64,000 nucleotides of DNA. It comes from Azonexus sp. R2A61. GTDB lineage: Bacteria; Pseudomonadota; Gammaproteobacteria; Burkholderiales; Rhodocyclaceae. A program made the translations under genes and the position numbers. The stretch spans positions 744,001 to 808,000 of the forward strand of contig NZ_JACBFO010000002.1 in assembly GCF_021401135.1 (NCBI RefSeq), in the 5' to 3' direction. The notes under the pieces are model-generated. The model was not told the DNA's origin, did not search any database, and worked only from the letters and a program-made list of their open reading frames with translations. Positions 8,857 through 17,604 of the stretch are shown here, one piece after another (position 1 is the stretch's first letter; every line of letters starts with the position of its first letter).

Positions 8857-8869
8857 AGATACCTGCATC

Positions 8870-9421
8870 ATGAAACGCCCGATTGCCGCGCTCCTTGGAT
8901 TGTTGCCCTTTTCCTTTGCCATCGCGCAGTACCGCTGCGTCGAAAACGGCAAAACCTTGTTTACCGACAAGCCCTGCACCACGCTGGAAAGTGCAGCCCC
9001 GCCACGGGGTAGCAGCCCGAAAATCATTGGCGATCCAGCCAACAGCGCCTACTCAAGCGCATATGGCGACTGGCGGGGACAGATACAGTATCAAGCAAGC
9101 TTCAAAGGGCAACCGGTATCGGAAGCCCACGCAGTCGTTCAGACAACGATTTCCATCGACCCACAGGGAAAAATTCTGGGGTCGTCGCCCGAAAACGGTT
9201 GCCGCATGAAAGGCATCGCCAGCCCGAGCCTCGCCGCCAATGTCCTGCAACTGGACGTCACCCTCAGCGGCTGCAATTTCTCCAGACTCAATCGCCGACT
9301 GACCGGAACGCTGGCCTTGTTCCCGAAAGATAAGCGGACCCAATTCTGGGTCTATGCCCACCCCGTCGATTTCCTCAATCCTGGTTGGAGTTACGACCTC
9401 AAAGGCACGCTACGGCGCTAA
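8870..9421 (+). CDS. Secreted protein with DUF4124-like N-terminus
   Basis: 183 residues with a signal peptide (MKRPIAALLGLLPFSFAIAQ). It is followed directly by YRCVENGKTLFTDKPC, the short Cys-pair domain typical of DUF4124 proteins of beta- and gammaproteobacteria. The remaining 140 residues contain further cysteines (NGC, LSGCNF) and look like a beta-rich periplasmic domain that I do not recognise. It lies 4 bases before the NERD nuclease gene, so they are probably co-transcribed. The G+C is lower than in the purine genes either side, which suggests acquired DNA. Confidence 0.7.
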   Translation: MKRPIAALLGLLPFSFAIAQYRCVENGKTLFTDKPCTTLESAAPPRGSSPKIIGDPANSAYSSAYGDWRGQIQYQASFKGQPVSEAHAVVQTTISIDPQGKILGSSPENGCRMKGIASPSLAANVLQLDVTLSGCNFSRLNRRLTGTLALFPKDKRTQFWVYAHPVDFLNPGWSYDLKGTLRR

Positions 9422-9425
9422 CGAC

Positions 9426-10127
9426 ATGTCACTGCAATCATTCATCAAGGGCTGGATCGGCGAAACCCTCGGCGCGATTTCCCAGAAGCTGCTGCTCGAC
9501 CCGAAGATTTATTTCCCGCTGAACAACATCACGCTGCAGACCGCTAACGGAACCACCCAGATCGACCACATCATCGTCTCGAAATACGGCATCTTCGTCA
9601 TTGAGGCCAAGAACATGGGAGGCTGGATTTTCGGCGACGCGAAAAGCGCCCAATGGACGCAAAGCCTGTTCGGCAAGAAATACCGTTTCCAGAACCCGCT
9701 GCACCAGAACTACCGCCATACCAAAGCATTACAGGAATTTCTGGGCGTAGACGAATCGAAACTGATCTCGCTGGTAATGTTCTGGGGCGAATGCGAATTC
9801 AAGACCCCGATGCCGGACAACGTTCGCTGCTCCGGCTACATCAGCTTCATCAAACGCTACACGGCCACGCTGCTCACCGACGCCGAAGTCCAACAATTCG
9901 TGGCAGCCATCCAGTCCGGGAAAATGCCCAAGGGGCTCGTGAAGTCCTTTGAAACCAGATCGGCGCATCTGGCATCGCTGAATCAGCGACACAGTAGCAC
10001 CACCCACTGCCCAAAATGCGCCAGCGAACTGGTGGTGAGAACGGTGAAAACCGGCCCCAAGGCTGGATCAGAGTTTTACGGTTGCAGCGGGTTTCCGAAA
10101 TGCCGTTATACGAGGCCGGTGGAGTGA
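9426..10127 (+). CDS. NERD-domain nuclease-like protein with C-terminal zinc ribbon
   Basis: 233 residues from the ATG at 9426; the frame is open upstream inside the previous gene. Residues 8-115 are a NERD domain with the PD-(D/E)XK-type pattern: Glu in IGETLGA (E13), QIDHI (D47) and FVIEAKN (E60, K62). Residues about 195-233 form a topoisomerase-type zinc ribbon with CPKC and CSGFPKC. NERD proteins are presumed DNA-processing nucleases and are frequent in defence and plasmid regions. The next 266 bases (10128-10393) contain no gene, only an IR at 10318-10341. Confidence 0.85.
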   Translation: MSLQSFIKGWIGETLGAISQKLLLDPKIYFPLNNITLQTANGTTQIDHIIVSKYGIFVIEAKNMGGWIFGDAKSAQWTQSLFGKKYRFQNPLHQNYRHTKALQEFLGVDESKLISLVMFWGECEFKTPMPDNVRCSGYISFIKRYTATLLTDAEVQQFVAAIQSGKMPKGLVKSFETRSAHLASLNQRHSSTTHCPKCASELVVRTVKTGPKAGSEFYGCSGFPKCRYTRPVE

Positions 10128-10317
10128 GTAGTGTGTATAGAACACCGGCCAGGCGGAGGTGCAGCGATCTGAAAAGGAATACAGGCTGCTTGTCGGCCAG
10201 AACGGTCATTGAGACCCAGTGCCACTAACGGCCGCAAAGTGCACATCAACGGTCACAGGAGCTTATTCTCATCGAATGCCCTGCTGGCACCTCGGTGCTA
10301 CTAAGGTCCCTAATTCT

Positions 10318-10341
10318 GAGAATATATTTGTCATTATTCTC
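10318..10341. repeat. A+T-rich inverted repeat downstream of the CHAT gene
   Basis: Arms GAGAATA (10318-10324) and TATTCTC (10335-10341) around a 10-base loop, lying 53 bases beyond the stop codon of the minus-strand CHAT protease gene. It could be a weak terminator for that gene. Nothing else is evident in the 10128-10393 gap. Confidence 0.35.
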
Positions 10342-10393
10342 TGCTGCGACTGAATCGTGGATAAACGAGGCCGCCCAACGCCCTATGCTGTCG

Positions 10394-12763
10394 CTACACA
10401 TACGCGGTCGCCGAATTTGGTCCTCGCTCAGCAAGGACCTGTTCGGGACTTTTCCCGACGATGATAATGCTCTCAGGAGCACCAAGCTGTATGTGTTTCA
10501 TTGCTTCGGTCATCCCCGCCCACCTTTCGACATCCTCTTTCAGGGAAACCAAAGTCCTTCCCGAGCAAGTCGCTAGCTCCTCCAAGAACGCCTCAAACCA
10601 GTGAGCTTTGCGACCATTGATTGCGACGTTTGCTGTGAGTAAAACGTTATGGAATTCGTCTTTGCTTAGGGACAAGCGAGCATGGCTCATTAGCCTGCGA
10701 AGCACCTCTGTGCAGTGAGACATTCGCAACATTCCAGATACAACTTCGCGCCAAGTGAGCAACGTCCTGTACTTAAGCGCCTCGGGAACAAACTCTGCGA
10801 GTCGTAAACTCATCCTCCCGCTGAATACTGCTGCTTCCAGCGCTCGTATTGGGAGAATCGTGGCGAGGACAGCACGTGCCCCAAGCGCAAAAGCCGCAGT
10901 GGCGACAGAACTATGTGATCCATCTATGGGCTGGGTGTCGCACGCGCTGAACATAACAATCGGTGGCATTTGAATTCGGTTTTTGAGATCCCATGGATTC
11001 AAGGAGGCACCACCGATAACCAGCGTGCCCATCCCCAAGGTCTCGTCAAATCTACCGTGACAATCAAAAACGACAATCGCGCCCTCGTAATCGTTCAAAG
11101 CTGCAACGAATTCACCCTCATTTTCAACGTCAACGATCCGATACCGTATCCTCTGAGTTGGCTCGTTCGTTGTGACAATGCTGGTCGCTCGCTCAAATAG
11201 AGGTTTGAGCCGATCGTCCGGCGCAAATGAACGAATGACGAGAATTTCCTCGAAGCTCTCTTGTGGCAACACTATTGGAGGGAGGGAACACTGCTGCAGG
11301 AACATGTTCCCAGGAAGTGGATTAAGGCGCGATGTGTCGTAACGAAGGCCCAACGGAAGACCGTAGGTGGGTAACAGCTCAAGCGGTAGATCGCTTACGA
11401 GTTTCATGCCTTCGATTTGCCCGCTCCTTGCCGGCGCATCGATACGCTGGAGAAAGGATGGGGCGATTAGTGACCGCATCTTTTGTCCTAACCTTGTCAT
11501 GAGACGGGAAGTCTTCCACTCGATCCTTATCTGCGCTTCAGCTCTTGTGCAGTCTGCGAGCATCTTCAGGTCACCTCGAATCGAATGGAGCCTCGGTTCA
11601 AGACGTAACACTGGAACAAGAGAAGCTGCCGCAAGCAGTGACAAGCCGGCGGTAAAGGCGCGCATGTCATTCCCCCGCAGCTGGTTTATGGCCAAGTAAA
11701 GCTTCCCGACTGCAGGTTTGCCGAACTCGTTTACCTTGATCCAGTCGAAGTATGTCTTCGCCTGTACGACTGAGGCATAAGCGAGCTTGAGGTCTTCGCG
11801 TAGTTCTGGTGCCATCTCTTGGACTCGTGCCCGCCAGTCCTTGTAGTGCCCCCAGTAGACGCTTGCTAAAGCTAATACGTAGCGGTGGTCTTGTGGCGCA
11901 TTTGGCATGCCTTTGAGTAAGCGTTCGCGCTCCTCAGCTACTGCGTCGGCGCTTTCGCAAATTCGACTTATGTAGGTCTCGGAGCTATTGTCGGTCATAA
12001 AAGGCTGGCTTATGGGCTTGCTTCGGTGAAACTTCCAGCCAAATGCCATTAACGCGATCTCGTTGGGCATCACAACGTTGTGTTGTCCAGCCTGAAGATG
12101 GTGTTTTCTCGGACGAACCTGCGGTTCGGCCGATATGAGTTGTCTTGCTTGGCGCACGAATACTTTCCACTCATCTCGACTGGCTAGCGCATCCAGCACT
12201 TCTCTCGTGTACTTGGAGATACCGTCTGTGAGTAGATCTCTTATGCTAATGCGGCCACTACCCGGGATTGATGACGCATGAAGAACCGGCGCCTCGGCAT
12301 CCTTAATAACCAAGTCAACCGCTTCCGCCACCGTCTCATCGTTGGTCAAGAAGACCTGAAACGGTGTGCCAACAATCCGATGGACTTCAGCAACCGCGTC
12401 GATGCTGATTGGAGTAACAAATGGCCAGATTCCCCGAAAAAGGCGCTGAACCAGCACAGAACTTCGATCCGTGTGCGGTTCTCGAATGTCGGCGGGAAGC
12501 GTTGCCGCCACCATTAGGGGGTCCGCTGCGGCATGAAGCCCTGGGGTGTACCAACCCAGCGGGCTCGCTTCCTCTATTTTCTGGGGCAAATGAGGAACAA
12601 AGTAGAACACCTTGAACTTACGTTCCATCGCAGTTGTTAGCGCGTAGGCTCGTCCCTCTTCGGGGGACAGCCCACCGAAGGGCTGTTCGGACGGCCGATC
12701 GACTGAAGATTCAATACTGCGTTTTCGTTTATTTCTTCTTTTCGCCAAGACGATCTCCGTCAC
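10394..12763 (-). CDS. CHAT-domain caspase-like protease
   Basis: 789 residues. Residues about 455-790 are a CHAT (caspase HetF-associated) peptidase domain. It starts with SDLPLELLPTYGLPLGLRYD, has the catalytic His569 in FDCHGRFDE and Cys608 in MFSACDTQP, followed by TAAFALGARAVLATILPI. The first 450 residues have a basic N-terminus and a helical region (about 185-440) that matches no domain I know; it is not an obvious TPR array. No signal or membrane segment is seen. It is divergent from a PD-(D/E)XK gene 102 bases away, and both have lower G+C than their surroundings. CHAT proteases act as triggered effectors in several phage-defence systems, so a defence role is inferred. Confidence 0.87.
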   Translation of the reverse strand: MTEIVLAKRRNKRKRSIESSVDRPSEQPFGGLSPEEGRAYALTTAMERKFKVFYFVPHLPQKIEEASPLGWYTPGLHAAADPLMVAATLPADIREPHTDRSSVLVQRLFRGIWPFVTPISIDAVAEVHRIVGTPFQVFLTNDETVAEAVDLVIKDAEAPVLHASSIPGSGRISIRDLLTDGISKYTREVLDALASRDEWKVFVRQARQLISAEPQVRPRKHHLQAGQHNVVMPNEIALMAFGWKFHRSKPISQPFMTDNSSETYISRICESADAVAEERERLLKGMPNAPQDHRYVLALASVYWGHYKDWRARVQEMAPELREDLKLAYASVVQAKTYFDWIKVNEFGKPAVGKLYLAINQLRGNDMRAFTAGLSLLAAASLVPVLRLEPRLHSIRGDLKMLADCTRAEAQIRIEWKTSRLMTRLGQKMRSLIAPSFLQRIDAPARSGQIEGMKLVSDLPLELLPTYGLPLGLRYDTSRLNPLPGNMFLQQCSLPPIVLPQESFEEILVIRSFAPDDRLKPLFERATSIVTTNEPTQRIRYRIVDVENEGEFVAALNDYEGAIVVFDCHGRFDETLGMGTLVIGGASLNPWDLKNRIQMPPIVMFSACDTQPIDGSHSSVATAAFALGARAVLATILPIRALEAAVFSGRMSLRLAEFVPEALKYRTLLTWREVVSGMLRMSHCTEVLRRLMSHARLSLSKDEFHNVLLTANVAINGRKAHWFEAFLEELATCSGRTLVSLKEDVERWAGMTEAMKHIQLGAPESIIIVGKSPEQVLAERGPNSATAYV

Positions 12764-12865
12764 TGAATTTCCGTATTGATCTCAACCGTGACATAAGTTA
12801 CTCCGTGTATGCTACTGGGTTATATACCGAAGCTCGACGTTATCAGCGACCATCGCGGGACTCCA
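12764..12865. promoter_or_regulatory. Divergent control region of the CHAT / PD-(D/E)XK pair
   Basis: About 100 bases separate the two start codons if the nuclease starts at 12866. The stretch is A+T-rich compared with the window, with TATA-like strings (GTTATATACC near 12820-12830) that could be a -10 for the rightward gene. No strong -35 is obvious and no clear inverted repeat was found. Shared regulation of both genes is an inference from the layout. Confidence 0.4.
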
Positions 12866-14080
12866 ATGGATCGAATCCTCAAAGTACACATTGACAGAAC
12901 AACCTGGCCCAATCCAGGCATACCCCCCTTGTTCCCCAAGTCGTTCAAAGCCGGCCTAAGTTCTTACAACTTGAACATTCCGGCGATGCTGATGATGATC
13001 GGGTACTTAACGACTCCGACCTCGTCTACGGGCGTCTCGCTAAGCGAGTTTTGGGCATGGGTACGATATCTTGCGGCCATTTCAAACCAAGCGGATTTGA
13101 GTCTGACGCAGACCTATTCAGAACTTGATGCGCATCAGAAGACTATTCTGAGCGACGACTTTGGAATGGGCGTGCCTATTCTTTGGTTATGCGACAAGCT
13201 TTCGCTCGTACAGATTGTCGACGGCAGATACTTCATGGAGAGGATTGCTCCCATGGTTGGAGTGACTCAACGGCGAACTGCGAAGCGCGGGCCGAACAAA
13301 ACACCAGATTTCCTCGCACGCGATGCAGCAGGAAAGTGGCACATCATTGAGTGCAAGGGTACGCAATCCGGTTCCGAATTTAGCGAGAAACAACTCGGGA
13401 CTAAGGGACCACCGCCTACCGGCGGGATTGCTCAAAAATGCTCGATCAGATTTCCACCAAGCCATACTGGGCAACGGTTGGTTTGCGGCCTAAGCATTGG
13501 TGTTGAGGGGCGTACAGGAAGTGTTCTCAAAATTATTGACCCTGAACCAGAGGATCCATTTGAAGTTGAAACCGATCAACTTATATATGCTGAAGATGCT
13601 GCGAATCGCGGCGTAATATCCAGGGTTCTTCGCATGTCCGGATTTGAAGTAACCGCCGAGTCAGTTGCCTCACCATTCGGAAGTAGGCCTGATGCGACAC
13701 GCGCTGCGTCGGCAAGGGCAGAGAGTGCGCGCAAAAAAATGGTGGAGGAGCGGGACCAGAAATCGCGTAGAGAAATTCGTAGCATAGTTGGCCAAAGATT
13801 AGTTTTCGACGGAAATTTCCGTGGTCGGGAGATTCCTATTGAACTTCCACGCGAGATCTGGGTGAATGAAGAACCGGTAAGGAAGGTCATCCTTAGGCAA
13901 GGAGTCTGCCGCGAGGCGCTAGAGGAACTGGAGCAAAAGCCGAGTGTTGAGGATCTTGCTGACAATAAACACGTATCTTGGACGCAGCTTATTGGTAGAA
14001 ACGTGGTGGAGACTGACAGGCTTTCCGCGACGATGCGCATCGGCGACATCTTCCGCTCTGAAATTATCCTGGCGCCGTAA
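12866..14080 (+). CDS. PD-(D/E)XK nuclease-like protein, partner of the CHAT protease
   Basis: 404 residues if started at the ATG 12866 (MDRILKVHIDRTTWPNP). An in-frame ATG at 12809 would add 19 residues of low-quality sequence. A restriction-endonuclease-like core is visible at residues 140-170: GPNKTPDFLARD (D148), then WHIIECKGTQ (E162, K164), the D-(x)n-E-x-K pattern of PD-(D/E)XK enzymes. Residues 280-310 are a charged Ala/Arg/Glu-rich helix. The C-terminal 90 residues are unassigned. I do not recognise the family as a whole. Codon use is clearly less GC-biased than in host genes, as in the CHAT gene, indicating joint acquisition. Confidence 0.75.
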   Translation: MDRILKVHIDRTTWPNPGIPPLFPKSFKAGLSSYNLNIPAMLMMIGYLTTPTSSTGVSLSEFWAWVRYLAAISNQADLSLTQTYSELDAHQKTILSDDFGMGVPILWLCDKLSLVQIVDGRYFMERIAPMVGVTQRRTAKRGPNKTPDFLARDAAGKWHIIECKGTQSGSEFSEKQLGTKGPPPTGGIAQKCSIRFPPSHTGQRLVCGLSIGVEGRTGSVLKIIDPEPEDPFEVETDQLIYAEDAANRGVISRVLRMSGFEVTAESVASPFGSRPDATRAASARAESARKKMVEERDQKSRREIRSIVGQRLVFDGNFRGREIPIELPREIWVNEEPVRKVILRQGVCREALEELEQKPSVEDLADNKHVSWTQLIGRNVVETDRLSATMRIGDIFRSEIILAP

Positions 14081-14212
14081 TAATTGCCGAGCCCAATTCA
14101 TAGAAATGCAGCGAGCCGTCTGAGGGAGCATCCGCTATCCGTCACGGAACGGACGTTTTAGCAGCGATGGGCCAATGACAGCTTCGGCCGACCAGCAGCC
14201 TCCAAAACAACA

Positions 14213-14238
14213 AAGCCCCCGACCAAGGCCGGGGGCTT
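14213..14238 (-). terminator. Intrinsic terminator of the BMP lipoprotein gene
   Basis: Stem arms AAGCCCCC (14213-14220) and GGGGGCTT (14231-14238) with a GC-rich loop. Read on the minus strand, the stem is followed by a T-rich run (TTTGTTGTTTT). It lies 46 bases beyond the stop of the minus-strand binding-protein gene. Confidence 0.8.
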
Positions 14239-14283
14239 CCCTTTCTTCCGCCGGCTTTTCACCGGCACTAACCATCCCGCTAC

Positions 14284-15357
14284 TTACTTCGGAATCGTCC
14301 CTTCCACGCCTTCGACGTAGAAGTTCATCTTCTTCAGATCGCCATCGGCGTAGGTCTTGCCGGCAGCCAGGAATTCCTTGCCGGACTGGTCCTTGAGCGG
14401 GCCGGTGAAGGGGTGCAGCTTGCCGGCCTTGATCGCGTCGCGGCGTTCTTCGGCAATCTTCTTGACCGGGGCCGGGACGGCCGCGCCGAAGCTCTCGATG
14501 TTGACCGCGCCTTCCTTGACGCCGTACCAGAGGTCGCCGCTCTTCCAGGTGCCGGCCTTCACTTCTTCCAGCGTCTTGGTGTAGATGGTTTCCCAGTGCA
14601 GCACGGATGCGGCCAGGTGGGCCTTGCCGCCGAACTTGCTCATGTCGGAATCCCAGCCGAAGGCGAGCACGCCCTTCTCCTGTGCGGCCTGGACGACGGC
14701 CGGGGAGTCGGTGTTCTGCATCAGCACGTCGCAGCCCTGGGCGATCAGCGCCAGCGCGGCTTCGCGTTCCTTGCCCGGATCGAACCAGGAGTTCACCCAG
14801 ATGGCGCGGGTGGTGATGGCCGGGTTGACGCTGCGCGCGCCGAGGGTGAAGGCGTTGATGTTGCGGATGACTTCCGGGATGGGGATGGAGGCGACGACGC
14901 CGAGCTTGTTGCCCTTGCTCATCTTGCCGGCGACGACGCCGAGCATGTAGGCACCTTCATAGGTGCGCACGTCGTAGACGCCCAGGTTGGCGGCCGTCTT
15001 GTAGCCGGTGGCGTGCATGAAGACGGTGTTCGGGAAGGCCTTGGCGACCTTGACCATCTGGTTCATGTAGCCGAAGGAGGTGGCGAAGACGACCTTGTTG
15101 CCTTTCTGTGCGAGGTCGCGGAAAACGCGTTCGGCGTCGGCCGTTTCCGGCACGTTTTCGACGAAGGCGGTTTTGACGCCGGTGGCGGCTTCGGCCTTCT
15201 TGCGGCCTTCGTCGTGGGCGTAGGTCCAGCCGTGGTCGCCGGTCGGGCCGATGTAGACGAAGCCGGCCTTGATCGGCTCGGCGGCCTGGACACCGGAGAT
15301 TCCGGCGATGGCGATGGCGGCGGCAGCCGTCAACAACTTGAGTCGGGACAGGAACAT
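14284..15357 (-). CDS. BMP-family ABC transporter substrate-binding protein (purine/nucleoside)
   Basis: Periplasmic binding protein of 357 residues with a signal peptide (ending GVQAAEP at about residue 26). Family marks are AGFVYIGPTGDHGWTYAHDEG, VFATSFGYMNQM, TYEGAYMLGVVAGKMSKGNKLG and VLMQNTDSPAVVQAAQEKG. The BMP family binds purine nucleosides or related bases. The matching ATPase and two permeases are at 20977-24490, separated by the deaminase and xdh genes. The gene is divergent from the deaminase gene across 165 bases and has its own terminator, allowing higher expression than the membrane parts. Confidence 0.92.
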   Translation of the reverse strand: MFLSRLKLLTAAAAIAIAGISGVQAAEPIKAGFVYIGPTGDHGWTYAHDEGRKKAEAATGVKTAFVENVPETADAERVFRDLAQKGNKVVFATSFGYMNQMVKVAKAFPNTVFMHATGYKTAANLGVYDVRTYEGAYMLGVVAGKMSKGNKLGVVASIPIPEVIRNINAFTLGARSVNPAITTRAIWVNSWFDPGKEREAALALIAQGCDVLMQNTDSPAVVQAAQEKGVLAFGWDSDMSKFGGKAHLAASVLHWETIYTKTLEEVKAGTWKSGDLWYGVKEGAVNIESFGAAVPAPVKKIAEERRDAIKAGKLHPFTGPLKDQSGKEFLAAGKTYADGDLKKMNFYVEGVEGTIPK

Positions 15358-15522
15358 GCGCGAATCTCCTTTACGGTTCAGTGGGGTTGGTTGCCGTACT
15401 CTAACAACGCAGCCGGGGCCAGCCCATCTCGAAAATCTTATGACCGGTATCGCTCAACGCTGTCATGACGACATGGCGGCGCATCGCATAATGCGGTGCA
15501 CCATTCTACGGACTTGCCCAGC

Positions 15523-16017
15523 ATGAGCGATACCCCGAATCCGCAGGACGAAGGCTTCCTGCGCCATTGCATCGAACTGTCGCGCCGCGTGCGCGACGGC
15601 GGCAAACATCCCTTTGCCGCCATCGTCGTGGACGAGCACGGCAACATCGTCGCCGAGGCCGGCAACGATTCGCTGCCGCCGGAAGGCGACCCGACCCGCC
15701 ACGCCGAACTGGTCGCCGCCGGCCTGGCCGCCCGCCGGCTGAGCCCGGAACAGCTGGCGCGCAGCACGCTGTACACCAGCGCCGAGCCTTGCGCGATGTG
15801 CGCCGGCGCGATCTATTGGTGCGGCATCGGTCGTGTGGTCTACGCGCTGTCCGAGCATAAATTGCTCGGCCTGACCGGCGACCATCCGGAAAATCCGACC
15901 TTCGCCCTGCCCTGCCGCGAGGTTTTTGCGCGCGGCCAGCGCCGCATCGAGGTCACCGGCCCTTGCCTGGAGGACGAAGCGGCCGAACCGCACCGGGGTT
16001 TCTGGCACAGACCATAA
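15523..16017 (+). CDS. Nucleoside deaminase, guanine-deaminase-like (CDA fold)
   Basis: 164 residues from the ATG at 15523. It has the zinc deaminase pattern HAEL (His and proton-shuttling Glu) and EPCAMCAGAIYW (two Cys ligands), in the CMP/dCMP deaminase fold. The overall form, including SEHKLLGLTG and a C-terminal HRGFWHRP, resembles small bacterial guanine deaminases and tRNA-adenosine-deaminase relatives that act on free purines. The position, directly ahead of xdhABC and divergent from a purine-binding protein, supports guanine or another aminopurine as substrate. A second, unrelated amidohydrolase guanine deaminase lies at 25895. Confidence 0.82.
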   Translation: MSDTPNPQDEGFLRHCIELSRRVRDGGKHPFAAIVVDEHGNIVAEAGNDSLPPEGDPTRHAELVAAGLAARRLSPEQLARSTLYTSAEPCAMCAGAIYWCGIGRVVYALSEHKLLGLTGDHPENPTFALPCREVFARGQRRIEVTGPCLEDEAAEPHRGFWHRP

Positions 16018-16110
16018 GCATTCGCACATACCGCTTATCGGCCTACGCGTCTCAACCGGCCGCCGCCGCTGTGCTAACTTGAAGGCAATGTCCGACTGAT
16101 TTACTAAGCC

Positions 16111-17604
16111 ATGTCCGAACGTCCCATCCAGTTCTACTTCCGCGGTGCCATCCAGACGATCCAGGGTCCGGCGCCGACCCGTACGGTGCTCCAGTATCTG
16201 CGCGAGGACCTGCAGCAGACCGGTACCAAGGAAGGCTGCGCCGAAGGCGACTGCGGCGCGTGCACCGTGGTCATCGGCGAGCTGACCGGCGATGACGGTA
16301 ACGAAGCGCTGCGTCTGCGCGCGGTCAATGCCTGCATCCAGTTCCTGCCGGCGCTCGACGGCAAGGCCTTGTTTACCGTCGAGGACCTGGCGTCGGGCGA
16401 ACAGTTGCATCCGGTGCAGCAGGCGCTGGTCGACCGCCACGGTTCGCAGTGCGGCTTCTGCACGCCGGGTTTTGCGATGTCGCTGTTTGCGCTGTACGAA
16501 AACCAGGATACCTGCCCGGAGCGCGACGAGATCGATCACACGCTGTCCGGCAACCTGTGCCGCTGCACCGGTTACCGGCCCATCGTCGATGCCGCGCGCG
16601 ACGCCTACGCGCTGCCGCGCCAGCCCATCGACCGCCTGCCGGTGATCGCCGCGCTGAAGGAACTGCGCAAACTGCCGCCGCTCGATTACGCCGGCGCCGG
16701 CCGTCAGAGCCACAGCCCGCGCACGCTGGTCGAACTGGCCGAACTGCGCGCCCGGCTGCCGGAGGCGCGGATCGTCGCCGGCGGCACCGATGTCGGCCTG
16801 TGGGTCACCAAGCTCGGCCGCGACCTCGGCGAGATCATCCAGATCGGCGCCGTCGCCGAACTCAAGCGCATCCAGATCGGCCCGAAGCGGCTGGAAATCG
16901 GTGCCGGGGCGACGTTGACCGACGCCTTCGCGGCGCTCGTCGCCTTCGAGCCGCAATGGGGCGAACTGGCCCGCCGTTTCGCCTCGACACCGGTCAAGAA
17001 CGCCGGCACGCTCGGCGGCAATGTCGCCAACGGTTCGCCGATCGGCGATTCGATGCCGGCGCTGATCGCGCTCGGCGCCCGTGTCGTGCTGCACAGGCTG
17101 GGCACGGAACGCGAAATGCCGCTCGAAGACTTTTATCTCGATTACCAGAAGACGGCGCTGCAGCCCGGCGAATTCGTCCGCGGGCTGCTGCTCGACGCGC
17201 CGGCCGATGCGCTGATCCGCCATTTCCGCGCCTACAAGGTGGCCAAGCGGCTCGACCAGGATATTTCGGCGGTCGCCGCCGGGCTGGCCGTGCATGTCGA
17301 TAACGAAGGCATCGTCCGCCGCGCCCGGCTCGCTTTCGGCGGCATGGCCGGCACGCCGAAGCGCGCCGAGTCGGCGGAAGCCGCCCTGCTCGGCCGTCCG
17401 TGGTCGCCGGACAGCGTGCGTCTGGCAATGACCGCGCTGCGCGAGGATTTCTCGCCGTTCAGCGATGTCCGCGCGACCCAGGCCTACCGGCTCAGCGTCG
17501 CCGCCAACCTGCTGCAGCGTTTCTGGCTGGAAACCTCGCCGGACGGCGGCCAAGCGGTCCGCCTCGGCGCGCTGGCGCCGATCTCGCCGGAGGGCCGGGC
17601 ATGA
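16111..17604 (+). CDS. xdhA: Xanthine dehydrogenase small subunit (2Fe-2S and FAD)
   Basis: 497 residues. Residues 1-170 hold two 2Fe-2S domains: the plant-type cluster EGCAEGDCGACTVV (C43, C48, C51, with C75), and the helical one with GSQCGFCTPGF and NLCRCTGYRP. Residues about 190-370 are the FAD-binding domain (IVAGGTDVGLWVTK, TLGGNVANGSPIGDSMPALIAL). The C-terminal CO-dehydrogenase flavoprotein-like domain follows. With XdhB it oxidises hypoxanthine and xanthine to urate using NAD. The stop overlaps the start of xdhB by 4 bases. Confidence 0.96.
   Translation: MSERPIQFYFRGAIQTIQGPAPTRTVLQYLREDLQQTGTKEGCAEGDCGACTVVIGELTGDDGNEALRLRAVNACIQFLPALDGKALFTVEDLASGEQLHPVQQALVDRHGSQCGFCTPGFAMSLFALYENQDTCPERDEIDHTLSGNLCRCTGYRPIVDAARDAYALPRQPIDRLPVIAALKELRKLPPLDYAGAGRQSHSPRTLVELAELRARLPEARIVAGGTDVGLWVTKLGRDLGEIIQIGAVAELKRIQIGPKRLEIGAGATLTDAFAALVAFEPQWGELARRFASTPVKNAGTLGGNVANGSPIGDSMPALIALGARVVLHRLGTEREMPLEDFYLDYQKTALQPGEFVRGLLLDAPADALIRHFRAYKVAKRLDQDISAVAAGLAVHVDNEGIVRRARLAFGGMAGTPKRAESAEAALLGRPWSPDSVRLAMTALREDFSPFSDVRATQAYRLSVAANLLQRFWLETSPDGGQAVRLGALAPISPEGRA

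Noticed and set aside
12809-12865. Upstream ATG for the PD-(D/E)XK gene
   Set aside because: It would place the start within 46 bases of the divergent gene and leave little room for promoters; the 12866 ATG is preferred but not proven.
10162-14113. Octamer TGCAGCGA near both ends of the CHAT/nuclease block as possible attachment sites
   Set aside because: Only 8 bases, no integrase or tRNA nearby, and such a match is expected by chance over this length.
15495-15502. GGTGCACC in the gap between the BMP protein and deaminase genes as an NtrC site
   Set aside because: No accompanying sigma-54 element with correct spacing was found on either strand.
15463-17553. Long antisense open frame opposite the deaminase and xdhA genes
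   Set aside because: GC-rich coding DNA leaves long open frames on the other strand; the product is low-complexity (Arg, Gln, Asp, Gly) with no domain, while the plus strand encodes clear enzymes.
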